Below, one piece after another: positions 10,101-20,700 of a DNA stretch of 64,000 nucleotides (position 1 is its first letter; every line of letters begins with the position of its first letter). The position numbers and the translations under genes were made by a program. The notes under the pieces are model-generated. The model ran no database searches. It had not been told where the DNA came from and saw only the letters and a list, made by a program, of their open reading frames with translations. The stretch comes from Acanthaster planci (taxonomy: Eukaryota > Echinodermata > Asteroidea > Valvatida > Acanthasteridae), in assembly GCF_001949145.1 (NCBI RefSeq), contig NW_019091400.1, forward strand, positions 980,405-1,044,404, given 5' to 3'.

Positions 10101-13100
10101 TAATCAGACTTCTTCTAAGGAAGACCTACGAGCCTTTGCCAAGACTATCCGCAACAAGCTGAGTAAGAAACATGGCCGCCGTGCCAAACCCAACTACCTG
10201 CCCATAGATGATGGTATCCCAGATTCCTACTCATACAGGTAGACCTTTCAGATGTACTGACTGTTGTATGCAGGCTTTTTGTAAGGGCTATGACTGAGTG
10301 GCACTGGGTTGCAGAACACATAAATCTACTGAATAGGAGAAGTATTTTGACTCTTGAACACAAAGATGGTTGCTACCAAAAGCTCATCTGATATATTCAA
10401 TGTGTAAATGGTTTCAGAGCCGTTATGGTTTGGGGCTTGTTTTTTCCATTTAAATTTTACACATTACCATTTGCAATAAATACATGCATACTCTTTGGTT
10501 TATGTTTACCTGATCTGCCCAGAATATGTGAAATTATCATTGTTCCTGAATATACAGTAATAAACACTGCCTCATGTAATAAACAGGAACAATAAAGGAG
10601 CCATGTTTGAAGTAAAATTGAATATCAAAACTGAAAATGAACTGTGTCAGAATTTTAATATCAAATAAAGCAGCAGCTCAGGTAAATCTGACCCCAACAA
10701 AATAATTCCTGCAAAAGAAATATTTGATACAGTTGTAAATAAGAAGGAAACAGTTTCCACATTAATTTGTAAGCGGAAATTATCACCTACATTTTCTCTC
10801 CAGGGATCCCTTAGAGCGGAAGGTTGACATGCATGTTCGCCTCGGCCACATTTCGGAAAAGTAAGGACTCAGGAGTTACTTTCTCCTTATGCTGTAGAGC
10901 ACATAATTACTAGATAGATTAGCCTCCAAACAGCAAATGGGGATTACCGCTCACAAATAAACAAAACATCCATTTTTGTTGTTCTGATCGACTTTTGCAG
11001 GGTCAAAAAAGTTTGCTTAACATCAAAGGTAAACCTTCCACCTCCAGAAGGAGTAATCACAAAGTGTGAATATTTAGTCACATGCTAATAATAGTAAGTA
11101 CAAAAGAAATTTTGGACCCAGGTTATTCTGGACCCATCACCTTGCTTGTGAGCAAGGTGAGGAGTGATTGATTCCTACGTTATGGTTTAATTTGTATATA
11201 TTCAGATTTCAGAGACTTGAAAAGTGGTTTATAAACTTGGTATTGCATTAGTACGGTATTCCATCTTCTACCACAGATTAGCTGCAGTTGAAGACATGAA
11301 ACCGGCCCGTCCATCCTCTGACACAACTACCCCCTCACCTGATAGTTGGACACGCCCATCTGAAACCTCCCCCGAGTCGGGTAGGTCGTCATCCAGAGGT
11401 CAGAAATCCTCGGCAGACCGGTCCAAGGAACACAGAGACCTGGAAGACTTGATAGATGTGCTGGAGCGAGAAAACGAGTGAGTGGGAAGCATACTCCCTT
11501 ATTGAGTAACCCATTACTCAATTGGTTCTTTTGTTGGAAACTTCCAAAGCCCATCTAGATCGAAATCTATTGTTTAGCGAGGGGTTCCATCTGAAGCAAC
11601 CATAGTGGGTCTTTGCTGGGTGGGTCAAAAGGCTATTAAGACCAGGAGCTGGATTGGGAGATTTTGAGAAGTTGTAGGAATGGAGAATTGAAAGTGTGAT
11701 TTCCCTCTGTTACCCTGAAGATGAGGATGTATTTCCAACTGCACGATGAGGGGCATAATGGGGGAATTATGCTCTGGTTGATTTTGTAGCTGTCTGTGGA
11801 AATAAGTTCAGCTGATCTGAAACATTTTGTGAAATGCACTGAATTTCCAACCAGAAATACTTTCCTTACTGTGCTTGGCTGCACGTTGAAATAAATTTCC
11901 AATCATTGAAAGTTCCAATTTTGTCCTTGTTATCAGATAAAACAGCTTGCAATGTACTCTAAGTTGGGCAGAAGGACCAAATTCTCCCACCTGCTGTGAA
12001 TTTTTCTAAAACTGTACGAAATTGCAGTCACCTTGATGCCCATGATTTTTTTTTTAATTCCAGGGAGCTCATCAATGATATAGAACAGCTGGTCAGGAGA
12101 GGAAAGGCAGCAGCTGTTGACAGCGAACCCAGTGATGAAGATGGTGCTGAAAGTAACTATGGAAACGGGTCCAGTGATGATGAGGCATCGGATGCGGAGG
12201 GAGAAATGATTCAAGCCAAGCAGGAAGTACTGGAGGAGCAGAACAGACAGTTAGAGATGCAGCTGAGGACGCTGAAGGAGCTTCTCAAACAGGTATCTAG
12301 ACGAGGACTCAAAATTCTGCCATTAGCAGTGATCTTCTCAAAAGTTCTTACAGTCATCTATTTTCTCCCTCTTTTAAAATTTTGTGTTAACCGTTCACCT
12401 TAGTCAACTTTTCCTCAAATTAGCTGATTTCCTCACTTCACACTCATGCCATTGAAAATTGGAAATCCCTGTACAATGTCTTGTAAAGGTTGGAATTTCC
12501 TTGTTTTGAGTCAAAGTCCAAGTTACATGCCCGTCACCTATGTAGTGTCATTAACACTGGCAGAGAGCTCTTTAAAAAGTTGCCAACTTGCTTTGGTCAG
12601 ACTCCAACCCAGGACCTCCAGTTTATTGTGCAAATCTCTCAATGTATCAACCACTGAGCTTGTCATGTCAGTTTCCTGGTTCAAATCTGATATAGATTGA
12701 GGAAACTTTTGGTCAAATTCATTTCAAATGCTGGTGTGGCTTTGTACCCTCGTGTTGCCAGTTGGTGCCAACTTCATGGCACTGTAGACAAACAGCTTTT
12801 CGTAGCGTAATCAGATAATCAGTAGTGTAATGTACATTGCTTTGAGGGGATCTCAGTAAATTTTTCACTCAACATGTAAATTTACTCTGCAGGATCATGA
12901 ATTTTGTGCCTCCCCTAACATTCAATTTTTTGTCACATTAGTAATTTTTACATTTTTTTCATGTCATTTTGCATTTCAGAAGCAAAGTCCTCCAAAAGCC
13001 AGTAAATCCATACACGTGCCAAGCCTCCCAGCCCCTCCCCCTCATTATCATACTTCACCCATGAGTGGCAGACTTGATCATACAGCTCCACCCAGGCTAC

Positions 13101-14532
13101 CACCTCATCATGCTGTCATCCAATCACAACGCAGCATTGGTATGACTGAAAATGGACATGCTAATGTTATTATTCCTGCAGCGCATAATGCCTCAGTGGT
13201 CAACCAGTCAGCAGCAGCTGTGCTAAAAAATGACAAATACAAATCCCTTCCCCTTAGCATGATTAACCAATCACCTTTAGGTGCTGTTAAAAATGACAGA
13301 GGAAGTCCCTGCCCACCTGTAAGTTTTGACCAATCAGGAGTTACACCAGGAACAAACACACAACTAGCCAACGAAACCATGACTCCCGGATTGAGTGATA
13401 GCACCGTGGCCCGCCCACGGTACCCCAAGAATCAGTCTGCAATGACTCCGGGCACATTTGCATCGAGGAGGCTCCTCCCGACCCACCTGACTGACCAATC
13501 AACAGTGATGTTTCCTAACCTGTCTGCATCAAGGGTGTTTCCTCCTGAAGAGGCCGCAATGCATGAGATTTTGCAGAGATTGAACGATGCTTATCCTGTG
13601 AATGTACACGGTAACCACAGTGAAAATTATTTCTACATGGTTAAGTCAGTTTATCTACATTCTTATTGAGCTTGACGTCTGCTTCGTTATCCTGGTTCAC
13701 TGAAAATTTATGTTACTGGAACACTGACACATTCATATCAAAGCTGATTTCCCATTGTATGGCAAAAATACTTCATTTATCAAGCCTGACTTACATGTGC
13801 TAATTGCGTTATCAGAGTCTTGGAAATGAAAACAGATGTCTTGTTTTGTATTTCTTTTATAGATGAGCCATCCTCCTCGGAGCTACTGCCACACCCTTCC
13901 TACAAGCCACCTCCCACCTTTATGCGAACTAGGCGGCCTCATGGTAATGCCTTCATGAATGAGGAAGTTTACACTGCAACATGATCTATCAGGGTTTGCT
14001 CACATGCATGACATGAGAAAAACAGACCAACTGCACCTACCCAAGGCACTGCCCACTTCTTGGCTTGTTCTTCGCTTGGTTCACATTGTATCAAGTCTTG
14101 TCATGAGATATGAACCGGAGCAAAAACTCAGCTGAGCTTCACCATTCCCGAGCAGAAGTTATCAGACATACCCCATGTACCTCGTACGTGAATTAAAACA
14201 AGTCTTAAACACCAGAAGCACAATATGTTTGGCACACAGCAAGAGGGTGTGTTCATCTTTTGTATCCACGTTTCTTATTTTGTTATGATGGCAAGCTCAC
14301 ACAAGATTCTTGTCTAACTACAGTAATGTTATTGATCACCTTGGCTTGAGACACTTGAAGTCAAACTACATTGTAGTTCCTCGTATGCAGTTACTTCATT
14401 GATAACATGTTTCTTTGTTTTATCGCAGGAGCACACGATAATCCTAAGGACATGATTGATGCAGTAGCCCGCATCGGCGATGCCATGTCAACGCTTGTTG
14501 CTAGGGTGACTGACAGACCCTCTGGGATGTAG
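3625..14532 (+). CDS. DMD-like: Dystrophin/utrophin/DRP2-family protein (WW, EF-hands, ZZ, coiled coil), 16 exons
   Basis: Known family role: links the actin cytoskeleton to the dystroglycan complex at the membrane; WW, EF and ZZ domains bind beta-dystroglycan, and the coiled coil binds dystrobrevin. Exons inferred from GT-AG sites and frame: 3625-3721, 4088-4149, 4698-4772, 4910-5117, 6022-6107, 6477-6556, 7045-7119, 7616-7724, 9644-9810, 10108-10238, 10804-10860, 11277-11477, 12064-12292, 12980-13610, 13863-13943, 14429-14532 (TAG). All join in one frame, giving about 796 residues. The peptide follows human dystrophin from the WW domain to the stop: [32 protein letters not shown], the ZZ cysteines, [11 protein letters not shown], paired coiled-coil segments, and a tail with IGDAMSTLV. 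Retention of this tail argues against dystrotelin. No actin-binding or spectrin-repeat exons are in the window, so the gene is either 5'-partial or a short Dp71-like form. The family call is firm; the exact paralogue is not. Confidence 0.9.
4698..7724 (+). CDS. DMD-like: EF-hand-like region exons of the dystrophin-like gene
   Basis: Exons 4698-4772, 4910-5117, 6022-6107, 6477-6556, 7045-7119 and 7616-7724. They match the dystrophin cysteine-rich region: [71 protein letters not shown]. As in vertebrate dystrophins the two EF-hand folds look degenerate and probably do not bind calcium in the usual way. They act as a structural platform next to the WW domain. Introns here are 100-1900 bp and hold several short TIR elements. 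Confidence 0.88.
5160..5325. mobile_element. 166-bp MITE, copy 1 (family shared with 19555-19720)
   Basis: Terminal inverted repeats of more than 60 bp: the left end GCGATTCACAATAGTGCACC pairs with the right end GTGCGTCACTATTGTGAAAG-like sequence. The inner arms share AAGAGTTTGC, CCAATCA and GCGAAATTTG. Same length and ends as the copy at 19555-19720. No ORF. It lies in an intron of the dystrophin-like gene just after the exon ending at 5117, and abuts a second element type starting at about 5321. Confidence 0.8.
5321..5556 (-). mobile_element. Decayed copy of the 255-bp TIR element found at 56463-56717
   Basis: The reverse complement aligns with 56463-56717 over most of its length. Shared blocks are TTTTGTCACT, GGTTGTG, GCTGTGCTTACT, CTTCATGAAA and ATACAC, and the end GGGCCATATTTCATGG resembles the TIR GGGCTCAATTTCATGG. 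It overlaps the terminal GGGCC of the neighbouring 166-bp element by about 5 bp. Confidence 0.7.
8410..8478. repeat. Dispersed repeat fragment, second copy at 24945-25005
   Basis: ACAATGACCAACACAAAG, a G-run, then TCTCTCTGTCCCAT and CTTGCT recur at 24945-25005 in ERMP1 intron 1. The fragment sits in a 1.9-kb intron of the dystrophin-like gene (7725-9643) beside a single ambiguous base (N at 8409). Its boundaries and class are not determined. Confidence 0.55.
9210..9565. repeat. A/T-rich inverted-repeat region
   Basis: Clusters of GAATATTC and AAATATTTGA occur at 9225-9290 and again at 9505-9560, partly in inverted order (TTTGAATATTCAATTGA; GATCAAATATTCAATC). This looks like a decayed A/T-rich TIR element of about 350 bp in the intron before the ZZ exon. 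Low sequence complexity makes the pairing uncertain. Confidence 0.4.
9644..9810 (+). CDS. DMD-like: ZZ zinc-finger exon of the dystrophin-like gene
   Basis: One exon encodes the whole ZZ finger, between acceptor TTTCCAG|TGAG and donor CGGG|GTAAGA. Cysteine pairs CNIC, CMKC and CQDC, then HKLSH, give the expected ligands for two zinc ions. The sequence is closest to the dystrophin/utrophin type (PIIG, DxCQxCFF). In dystrophin the ZZ domain stabilises the WW-EF module on beta-dystroglycan. Confidence 0.92.
11277..12292 (+). CDS. DMD-like: Coiled-coil (dystrobrevin-binding type) exons of the dystrophin-like gene
   Basis: Two exons (11277-11477 and 12064-12292). The first begins KLAAVEDM (compare dystrophin SRLAEMEN), runs through a Ser/Pro-rich linker and ends with the heptad-like [14 protein letters not shown]. 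The second has [13 protein letters not shown], an acidic Ser/Asp/Glu stretch, then [19 protein letters not shown], matching dystrophin's second coiled coil (NKQLESQLHRLRQLL). The acidic insert between the two helices is longer in charge run than I expect for vertebrate dystrophin. Confidence 0.88.
12421..12525. repeat. Dispersed repeat, related copy at 40997-41120
   Basis: AGCTGATTT, CACTTCACACTCATGCC, TGAAAATTG, CTTGTAAAG and TTGGAATTTCCT, then GTCAAAGTCCAAGT, occur in the same order at 40997-41120. The copies are about 80 per cent alike and have no coding capacity. Class unknown. Confidence 0.6.
12980..13610 (+). CDS. DMD-like: Long proline-rich exon with repeated (N/D)QS motifs, dystrophin-like gene
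   Basis: A 631-nt exon (acceptor TTTCAG|AAG, donor CACG|GTAACC). It begins with Pro/His-rich sequence (PAPPPHYH), then carries five spaced NQS or DQS motifs (VNQS, INQS, FDQS, KNQS, TDQS), and ends with the dystrophin-like segment [11 protein letters not shown] (compare MEQLNNSFP). The middle part has no counterpart that I recognise in vertebrate dystrophin. It is probably disordered and a lineage-specific expansion. Confidence 0.82.
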
Positions 14533-16510
14533 AGGTCAACCCGATTGGATCAAGGATCAGCCAGTTGCAATGCTTTAGCAATTAAACTCAGGTGTGGATC
14601 ATGGGGCCCAATTGCAGAAGCTACATTGCACAGTGATATCATGTTGACTGAGATTTTTTCACTCGTTAAGAAGCAAAATTTAGGGAATACGTAGTCCTGT
14701 CCACTTGTCCTAATCAGTCCAACTTTGAAAACAAAGAGTGTTGAAAAGAGTGAATAAAAAGGAGAGCTTATTTCCAGGATCACCTCAGTGTGCATTGTCA
14801 TGACATGAAGTCCATGTAAATGCAAACGTATGATCCAACTCAACAAAATAAGTCACAGGTTATCAGAGATACTTTTGAGTTCTAAGCCTTTACAAGTATC
14901 TTGCACAACGTAAACCACTGGGAACTCTCTTTTTTTACCCACATAATGTCCATTTTCATGAGGATACCAAACTTTGTGATACATCAATAATACAAGGAGT
15001 CAAATTTGCTCCGTCTAATGCACACCGAAACAACATAATGAAAAATGATCTTTGTTCTGTTTTGCGGGGGGGACGCGGTCCGTGCCCGTGAACGAATCTA
15101 ATATGCAACACAGTTTTTCAGAAAGAATGTGTGTGGTGATCGTTTCTTGAGATTTGACACCTTGTTTTGAATTTTTGTTGAAACATGCACACTGAAATTA
15201 CATAAGATTAATAACAGTCTTGGTTTTTCCTAGCAGGCTGAATTCATGGGATTTAAATTTCTGGATAAGATTTTGTTGCTTTCATCTTCATTCTTGTATG
15301 AATCTGCTTTGTGTTGGGTATATTTATGACTCTGCAGCAAAATGAATGAATTTTATAAACAGATTTATAAACATTTTACTGAATGGATCCCACAAAACAA
15401 ACGATGAATGTCAGTATTAGAAGTACCAGAAATTTGATATCATTCCACGAAACTTGGCATTTCTTGACGTCGTTCTTTCTTAACTCAGACTGGAGTTTAG
15501 CATTTTTAAAACGAGACTGGTCACAGTTTTTTAAAAGAAAGTTTTCTACGGTGTGTATTCTTTAATCAGTTTTTTATATACATGTACTACAGTTTGCAGA
15601 ATGGATTTTTGATCGATTCTGTCTTTGGAGAGATATATATTTTTACAACTGATATGAGTTCAGAAGTTGGCCTCATCATTTTTTGATGCTAACATTTGAT
15701 ACAGTTTTATAAATGATTTTACATTCACTTGGGGTTTCCACTTTTGAAGCAAAATGTATGTTTAAGATTCATATTCAGAAAAAAAATGCTTGACGTGTCT
15801 CACTGGTGTCGTAAATGCTGTTAAGGCAAGTACATCAAATCACCGAGATAAAATTAAAATGGTCAGCTTGTCTGACCAAACATGAGGAATATGGACAGGT
15901 TATGAAGTGTGACTGTATTTTGCCTATTATCCTGTGTGGTTTATTCCAAATCACACAAAGCAATGAAACTGGATGATTAAAGGGTAACTTGGTATTAGTT
16001 TTAACCTGGATTAATTTATGTTGAATGACGGGTATAATTTCGGGTGGGACAGTACTTGAGAAATGTGTTGGCGGCAAGACGTGATTGGGAAATGCCAGAT
16101 ATGATTGGGGGCGCTCTGGAGATGCAGGTGAAGCAGAAGCACAAAAGGGTGCTTACATGTGTGCTTTCTGACATCGTCCGTCTATTGTATGCAGGTTCAT
16201 TTAAAAATAAATACCGGTGCTTTGGAAAACTTTGGATGTTGAAATTGGACAAAAAATAAATTTGCGTTTATGTTGCTGTTTGTTTTTCAACGTGTATATT
16301 ACTACCACCGAAAGATTCAAACTGATGCTTGTGAGCATTGTGTTCACTGATGTCCAAAGTCCTGTTAAAATGAATTTTCTTTGGTGTCAGACATTACTGG
16401 TATATGTATGGTATATCTGTGTGTATTTTAGATTAGTGATAATGAGATGCCATTTGTCTCATGTTGTTGCTTGTTGTCAAGGACAGAATAAAATCTATTC
16501 TTAAATTTGA
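14533..16510 (+). other. 3' UTR of the dystrophin-like gene
   Basis: Follows the TAG at 14530-14532. No long ORF of note. Candidate poly(A) signals AATAAA lie at 16255-16260 and 16487-16492, the second followed within 30 bp by T/G-containing sequence. The UTR would be about 1.7-2.0 kb. Confidence 0.55.
16487..16492 (+). terminator. Poly(A) signal AATAAA, likely end of the dystrophin-like transcript
   Basis: Last canonical AATAAA before ERMP1, 1.95 kb after the stop codon. Confidence 0.5.
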
Positions 16511-16674
16511 ACCCAAAGTTTTGTCTTACCACAAAAGTTCAAACTTCATTGTCTGAACAGCACTTTGCTTTTGATCTTGGGGGCGCGAAACTGTCATCGG
16601 CCGGTTATCAGTGGGCGAGGACGGACGAGTAGATTGTAAAGAAACGACCCCCCCCCCCAAAAAAAGGGGGGGTA

Positions 16675-16935
16675 TGGCTTATATACTGGTTATGGTTTGT
16701 GGCTTCTGATCATAAGGTCGGGGTTTGAATCCAGCTGGTGGCAGCATGTGATCTTGGGCAAGTCACCTTACGCATTGAGGAAGCCGAACATATCTACCCA
16801 GGAGCAAATGGGTATGCGTGGTTATTTATGTCTGTGGGTAGGACACGATTATGTTTGCGCCGAAATGGCACCATATTCGGCTGCTCTCTAGGAAGCAGAG
16901 ATGGTCTCAGGAATGTTCAGATGGAAGATTCGTTC
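16675..16935 (+). mobile_element. tRNA-derived SINE (MIR/CORE-like) just upstream of ERMP1
   Basis: A tRNA-like head with a box-B match (GGGTTTGAATCC at about 16720) after an anticodon-arm-like stretch (GGCTTCTGATCATAAGGTC). Next comes TGTGATCTTGGGCAAGTCAC, the sequence typical of MIR and other CORE-type SINEs. It is preceded by C-run/A-run/G-run sequence (16650-16673). The element lies 200-470 bp before the ERMP1 start codon, within the presumed promoter. Confidence 0.65.
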
Positions 16936-17140
16936 AGATGATGGGAGCCCAATGTGATGGTACCTTGGCGCGGCACGCGCACCCGCATTGGGCTTTTAAT
17001 ATATGGGCATTTTGTACCTACTTGACAAGTGTGTGCAATAAGCTGCAGAGAACCACGTGACCTTTTGTGTGCTAATATCAGCTGATCGGGGACACGATGA
17101 CGTGACGGCACGCATACGGCATTGTACGTGCACACTAGCC

Positions 17141-17732
17141 ATGGAGAATAGCGTCGGAAGGGAAGTTCGACAGCGTAGTATTGGGATCGAAAATCCCCCA
17201 AATGCTGCCAAAAATGGCCTCCATAACGGTTCAAAAATCAAAAAGTTGCCGTCCCGCTACCTCTCAGAGGAAATTTTTGGCTTCATTTTGCTCTACCTGG
17301 GTTTGCTTTTTCTTGTGGCGTCCTGGAGTTACCACCGGCTCCCGGCTCCGAAGACTGTGGCCGAGCACGGAGGCACGGGGGAGTTTGTGGAGGAGCGCGC
17401 CCGGGCGCATATCGCCCAGATCACCAGTCTGGGACCCCGTCCAGGTGGATCGAGAGCAAACGAGATCCACTGCGTCGCGTACCTTATGAAGGTTTTGACA
17501 GAGGTCAAGAAAATGGCCGTTCCAGGGGTCCATGAGGTCGAGATCGATATATCCCACCCGGAGGGGTCGTTCACCATGGACATTTGGGGTGGTTTTTCGC
17601 CCTACTACAAGAAAATAACTAACATCGTGGTCCGCCTGAGTCCGGCGAAGGAAGTGGTTAGGCAAGGCGAAGGGGCCCACGATCACAGTCTGCTGTTAAA
17701 CTGCCATTTTGACACAGTAGAGGGGAGCCCTG
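17141..17732 (+). CDS. ERMP1: ERMP1 exon 1: N-terminus, first membrane segment, first zinc ligand
   Basis: Residues 1-197: a basic, Asn/Lys-rich cytosolic head, the hydrophobic stretch [15 protein letters not shown], then the start of the peptidase domain ([15 protein letters not shown], matching human HITSIGPRTTGS). It ends at [11 protein letters not shown] with donor CCTG|GTAAGA. An in-frame upstream ATG at 17057 would add 28 residues; a short upstream-extended form cannot be excluded. Confidence 0.93.
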
Positions 17733-20700
17733 GTAAGAATTCAGACAAAATTATATTCCAAAAAAATTCTTATCTTAATCGGTTTTGAAAGAATATTACA
17801 TCCTCACTAGCTGCTTATGCCTGCACACTACTAGCCCCACTAGTGTGGCACGGAGTCTCACTGCCGCTCCATCCTATTGCTCCATCCTATGGAGCGGGAG
17901 TGAGAGTCCGTGCCACACTAGTGGGGCTAGCACACTACATACATTTTCAAAATCATAGGCTTTACCGAAATGGGTCAACTCGTACTCAGTGTAACTCGTA
18001 CCCTGGTCAACTTGTACCCCGAAACATGCACCCAAGTTAACTCATACCCAGGTCAACTTGCACTTGAGTTAACTCATACCCAGGTGGGCTCGTACCCGAG
18101 TCAACTCGTACTCACCAGGCCCATTCAGCAGCAAAAAGGTGGAGATTTTGTTGCTCTCATTTATTGAATGCAAACGTATGTATGCATAAAGGGTATGAAG
18201 TTCCTTTTACCAGTCGGATTTCGTTGAAAAATCCCCACCGTGTTTTAAGAAGGACATAAATGCCGTCTGACTACAAAAAAAAAAAATTTTTCCTTCTCAT
18301 TCATAAAATAAAATGAATTGTCCAGTTTTCGTTTGTTGGACCGTACTTGCCAATTTTACCATTTTAATGATATAAGACATTTTAGTGTTCCTAGCATCTA
18401 ACATTGCCAAAAAGAGAGAAAAACAGGAAAAAAGGGGAAGAAAAATTTCGTAATCCATTTGGGGTAAAAAAGGAAGAAAACAATCGTAATTCATTTGGGT
18501 CAAAATTCCTGTGTGTTTTTGTTGAGGGTATGAGTTGACTAGGGTACGAGTTGACCCAAAATAGTACATACATGTATGTAGCTCATAAAGTGCGAAATCT
18601 TTGAGCAGACATGATCCCAGGACTGAGTAATTTTCAGGTGTAGAAAACTCTTTGAAATCATTTCGAGGATATTAATTGATGGAGTGGGGTCTTTGATGAG
18701 ACAAGTTGAATACATATTGGAAGACGGATTTTTCTGTGATCTTTATTGGGATAGAGTTCCATATTCAGCAACAATCATACTGTAGGTTTTATACACAAAG
18801 TCTATGCTCCATGACTGAAAAGTCTGTTTTCAGAGAAACTTGCATTTTTCCACTCTTAAATTAGTGTTTCTTCATATTTACATTGGTTGGTACTAAAAGT
18901 AAAAAGGATAAGCGTTGGCCAGATTTACTGATCCCTTTATAGATCAACACTTTGCTAGTAGAAATCCTCGAATTCAAAATGCCCCTTTTTCGGGGGATAA
19001 GGAGTTCTCTCTTACCAGGATCACCGCTAGATCTGACAGAAAAGAAGGTTTTGTCGTAAACTGATAAAGATACATGTACTCATTTTGACAGTTGTGGTAA
19101 AGGCTTCTTTATGTGGGATTTTTTTTCTTACAATTTTTTGTTAATAAATGTGGAATATTCAGGTACCTTTGTGCAGAGCACACATACATATTACAGTGAT
19201 GTAGCCTGTAGCCTTTCAATGGTGTACATGTACGTATGCATACAATGTATCATACCACCCTCCATCCCACCTAGACCACAACTGTAATCCCTTTGTTCCA
19301 CTGGAACTGGTGAGGGTTCCATTCAACTTGCACACTGGTGCCAGCAGATCCATTTTTGTAGTAGGCAGGTGCAGATGTGAATTTATTGGGGAAAGTTTTT
19401 TTCACCTGCCTGTTTGTCCTCGGTGTTGGTGAATATCTGGCACGCTTAATTGATTCTGCTGAATGAGGCTGGAAGGCTGTGCAGAAGTCTCCAATTGGTA
19501 AGATACCATAGAAGTGGTTAAAGTTTACATTGGCTTGTGTTTAATTCTTTATGTGGGCGATTCACAATAGTACGCCTCCAAGAGTTTGCGATTTGTTGGC
19601 CAATCACAATGTGCGAAATCTGTCAACCCAGTGCGCATTTGAAAAAGGTCGACAGATTTCGCACATTGTGATTGGCCAAGGCGTCGCAAACTCTGGGAGG
19701 TGTACAATTGTTAATAGCCCGTATTGGTTATGGTCAGAATCCACGAGCATGCTGTTCGGTCCTGTGGGATTTACTAAAAGAAAAAGAGCAGTACGTGAAT
19801 AGATGAATGAAATCAATTGTAAAAATTGATTTTGTTTTGATGTGTTTTCATTTCTTAGCAAGGGTTCACTTTGATGAGTCATTACAGGATAGCAGTCATC
19901 AAATTTCGCAGAGTATATTATGCCTGAGAGCGAATAATGAGCCTCTTTTATGATTTTGTTTGGTGATTTTGATCAAAAAGGTAGAGTCCCATTTTGTGTA
20001 AGTATCCCTGAAAACCAGCTTGGTTGTATCCCTCCTTCCTCCATGGTTGTATGTCGCTGCTTTCTGTCACTTTACTTAGAACCTCTAATCCTCGCTAAAT
20101 GGTCTGAAGACGAGAAAGAAAGTGCAGTCACTGAGATCTGTATTCAGGTTCATACACATGTACTGAACTGTCTGCCTGTGAGCTTTATTCTACCAAAGAG
20201 GCAATGAATGCTTTCAGTTTGTGATATACATGTATGTCCTCTCAAGTTACAAGCACTTGTAGAGAATGAGCCAGTTCTGTATTGTAAAGAGGGCCAGTTC
20301 ATTTGAGTATAAAAGCATCTGAAGTTTGCCAGTCAGTGCCTGTGAGTCTGCATACAGCCATGCTGATAGTGATAAAGCCAACCTCAATATTGTAGTAATC
20401 TCTTGAATGATCTACTGGTGCGACATTTGTTCACCTACTGGTAACCCCCCCTCCCGTGCAAGGCACTCTTGAAATACTGAATTGGTTCAATGATGCACTC
20501 ATACACAACACTGCCCACTTTACAAGGCTCTCCAATTGAAGAGGAATGACAGAGCAATTGTGAACCATATTTTGCATGGCACATTCCAGGTCTTGGCAAA
20601 GCTCAATTTTTTTCTTGGATGGGGATGGCAGCACCAGGTCCCCTTGTACAGCCTGTTAATAAAAGTATTAAAAGGGGCACTTTGTCTTGAAATGGCCGAA

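Noticed and set aside
13108-13428. 106-codon reverse ORF
   Set aside because: Antisense shadow of the proline-rich dystrophin-like exon.
3625-14532. Dystrotelin or dystrobrevin as the family call
   Set aside because: Dystrobrevin lacks the WW domain, and dystrotelin as I know it lacks the WW domain and the conserved C-terminal tail; both are present here.
16700-16740. Possible functional tRNA gene
   Set aside because: A box-B-like GGGTTTGAATCC is present but no closed acceptor stem, and the MIR/CORE-like sequence follows directly. It is a SINE head.
17264-17686. 140-codon reverse ORF and two other frames over ERMP1 exon 1
   Set aside because: Shadows of the ERMP1 exon, which aligns with human ERMP1 in the forward frame.
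17972-18115. CRISPR-like array
   Set aside because: Units are 15-18 bp, degenerate and without unique spacers, in a eukaryotic intron; it is a minisatellite.
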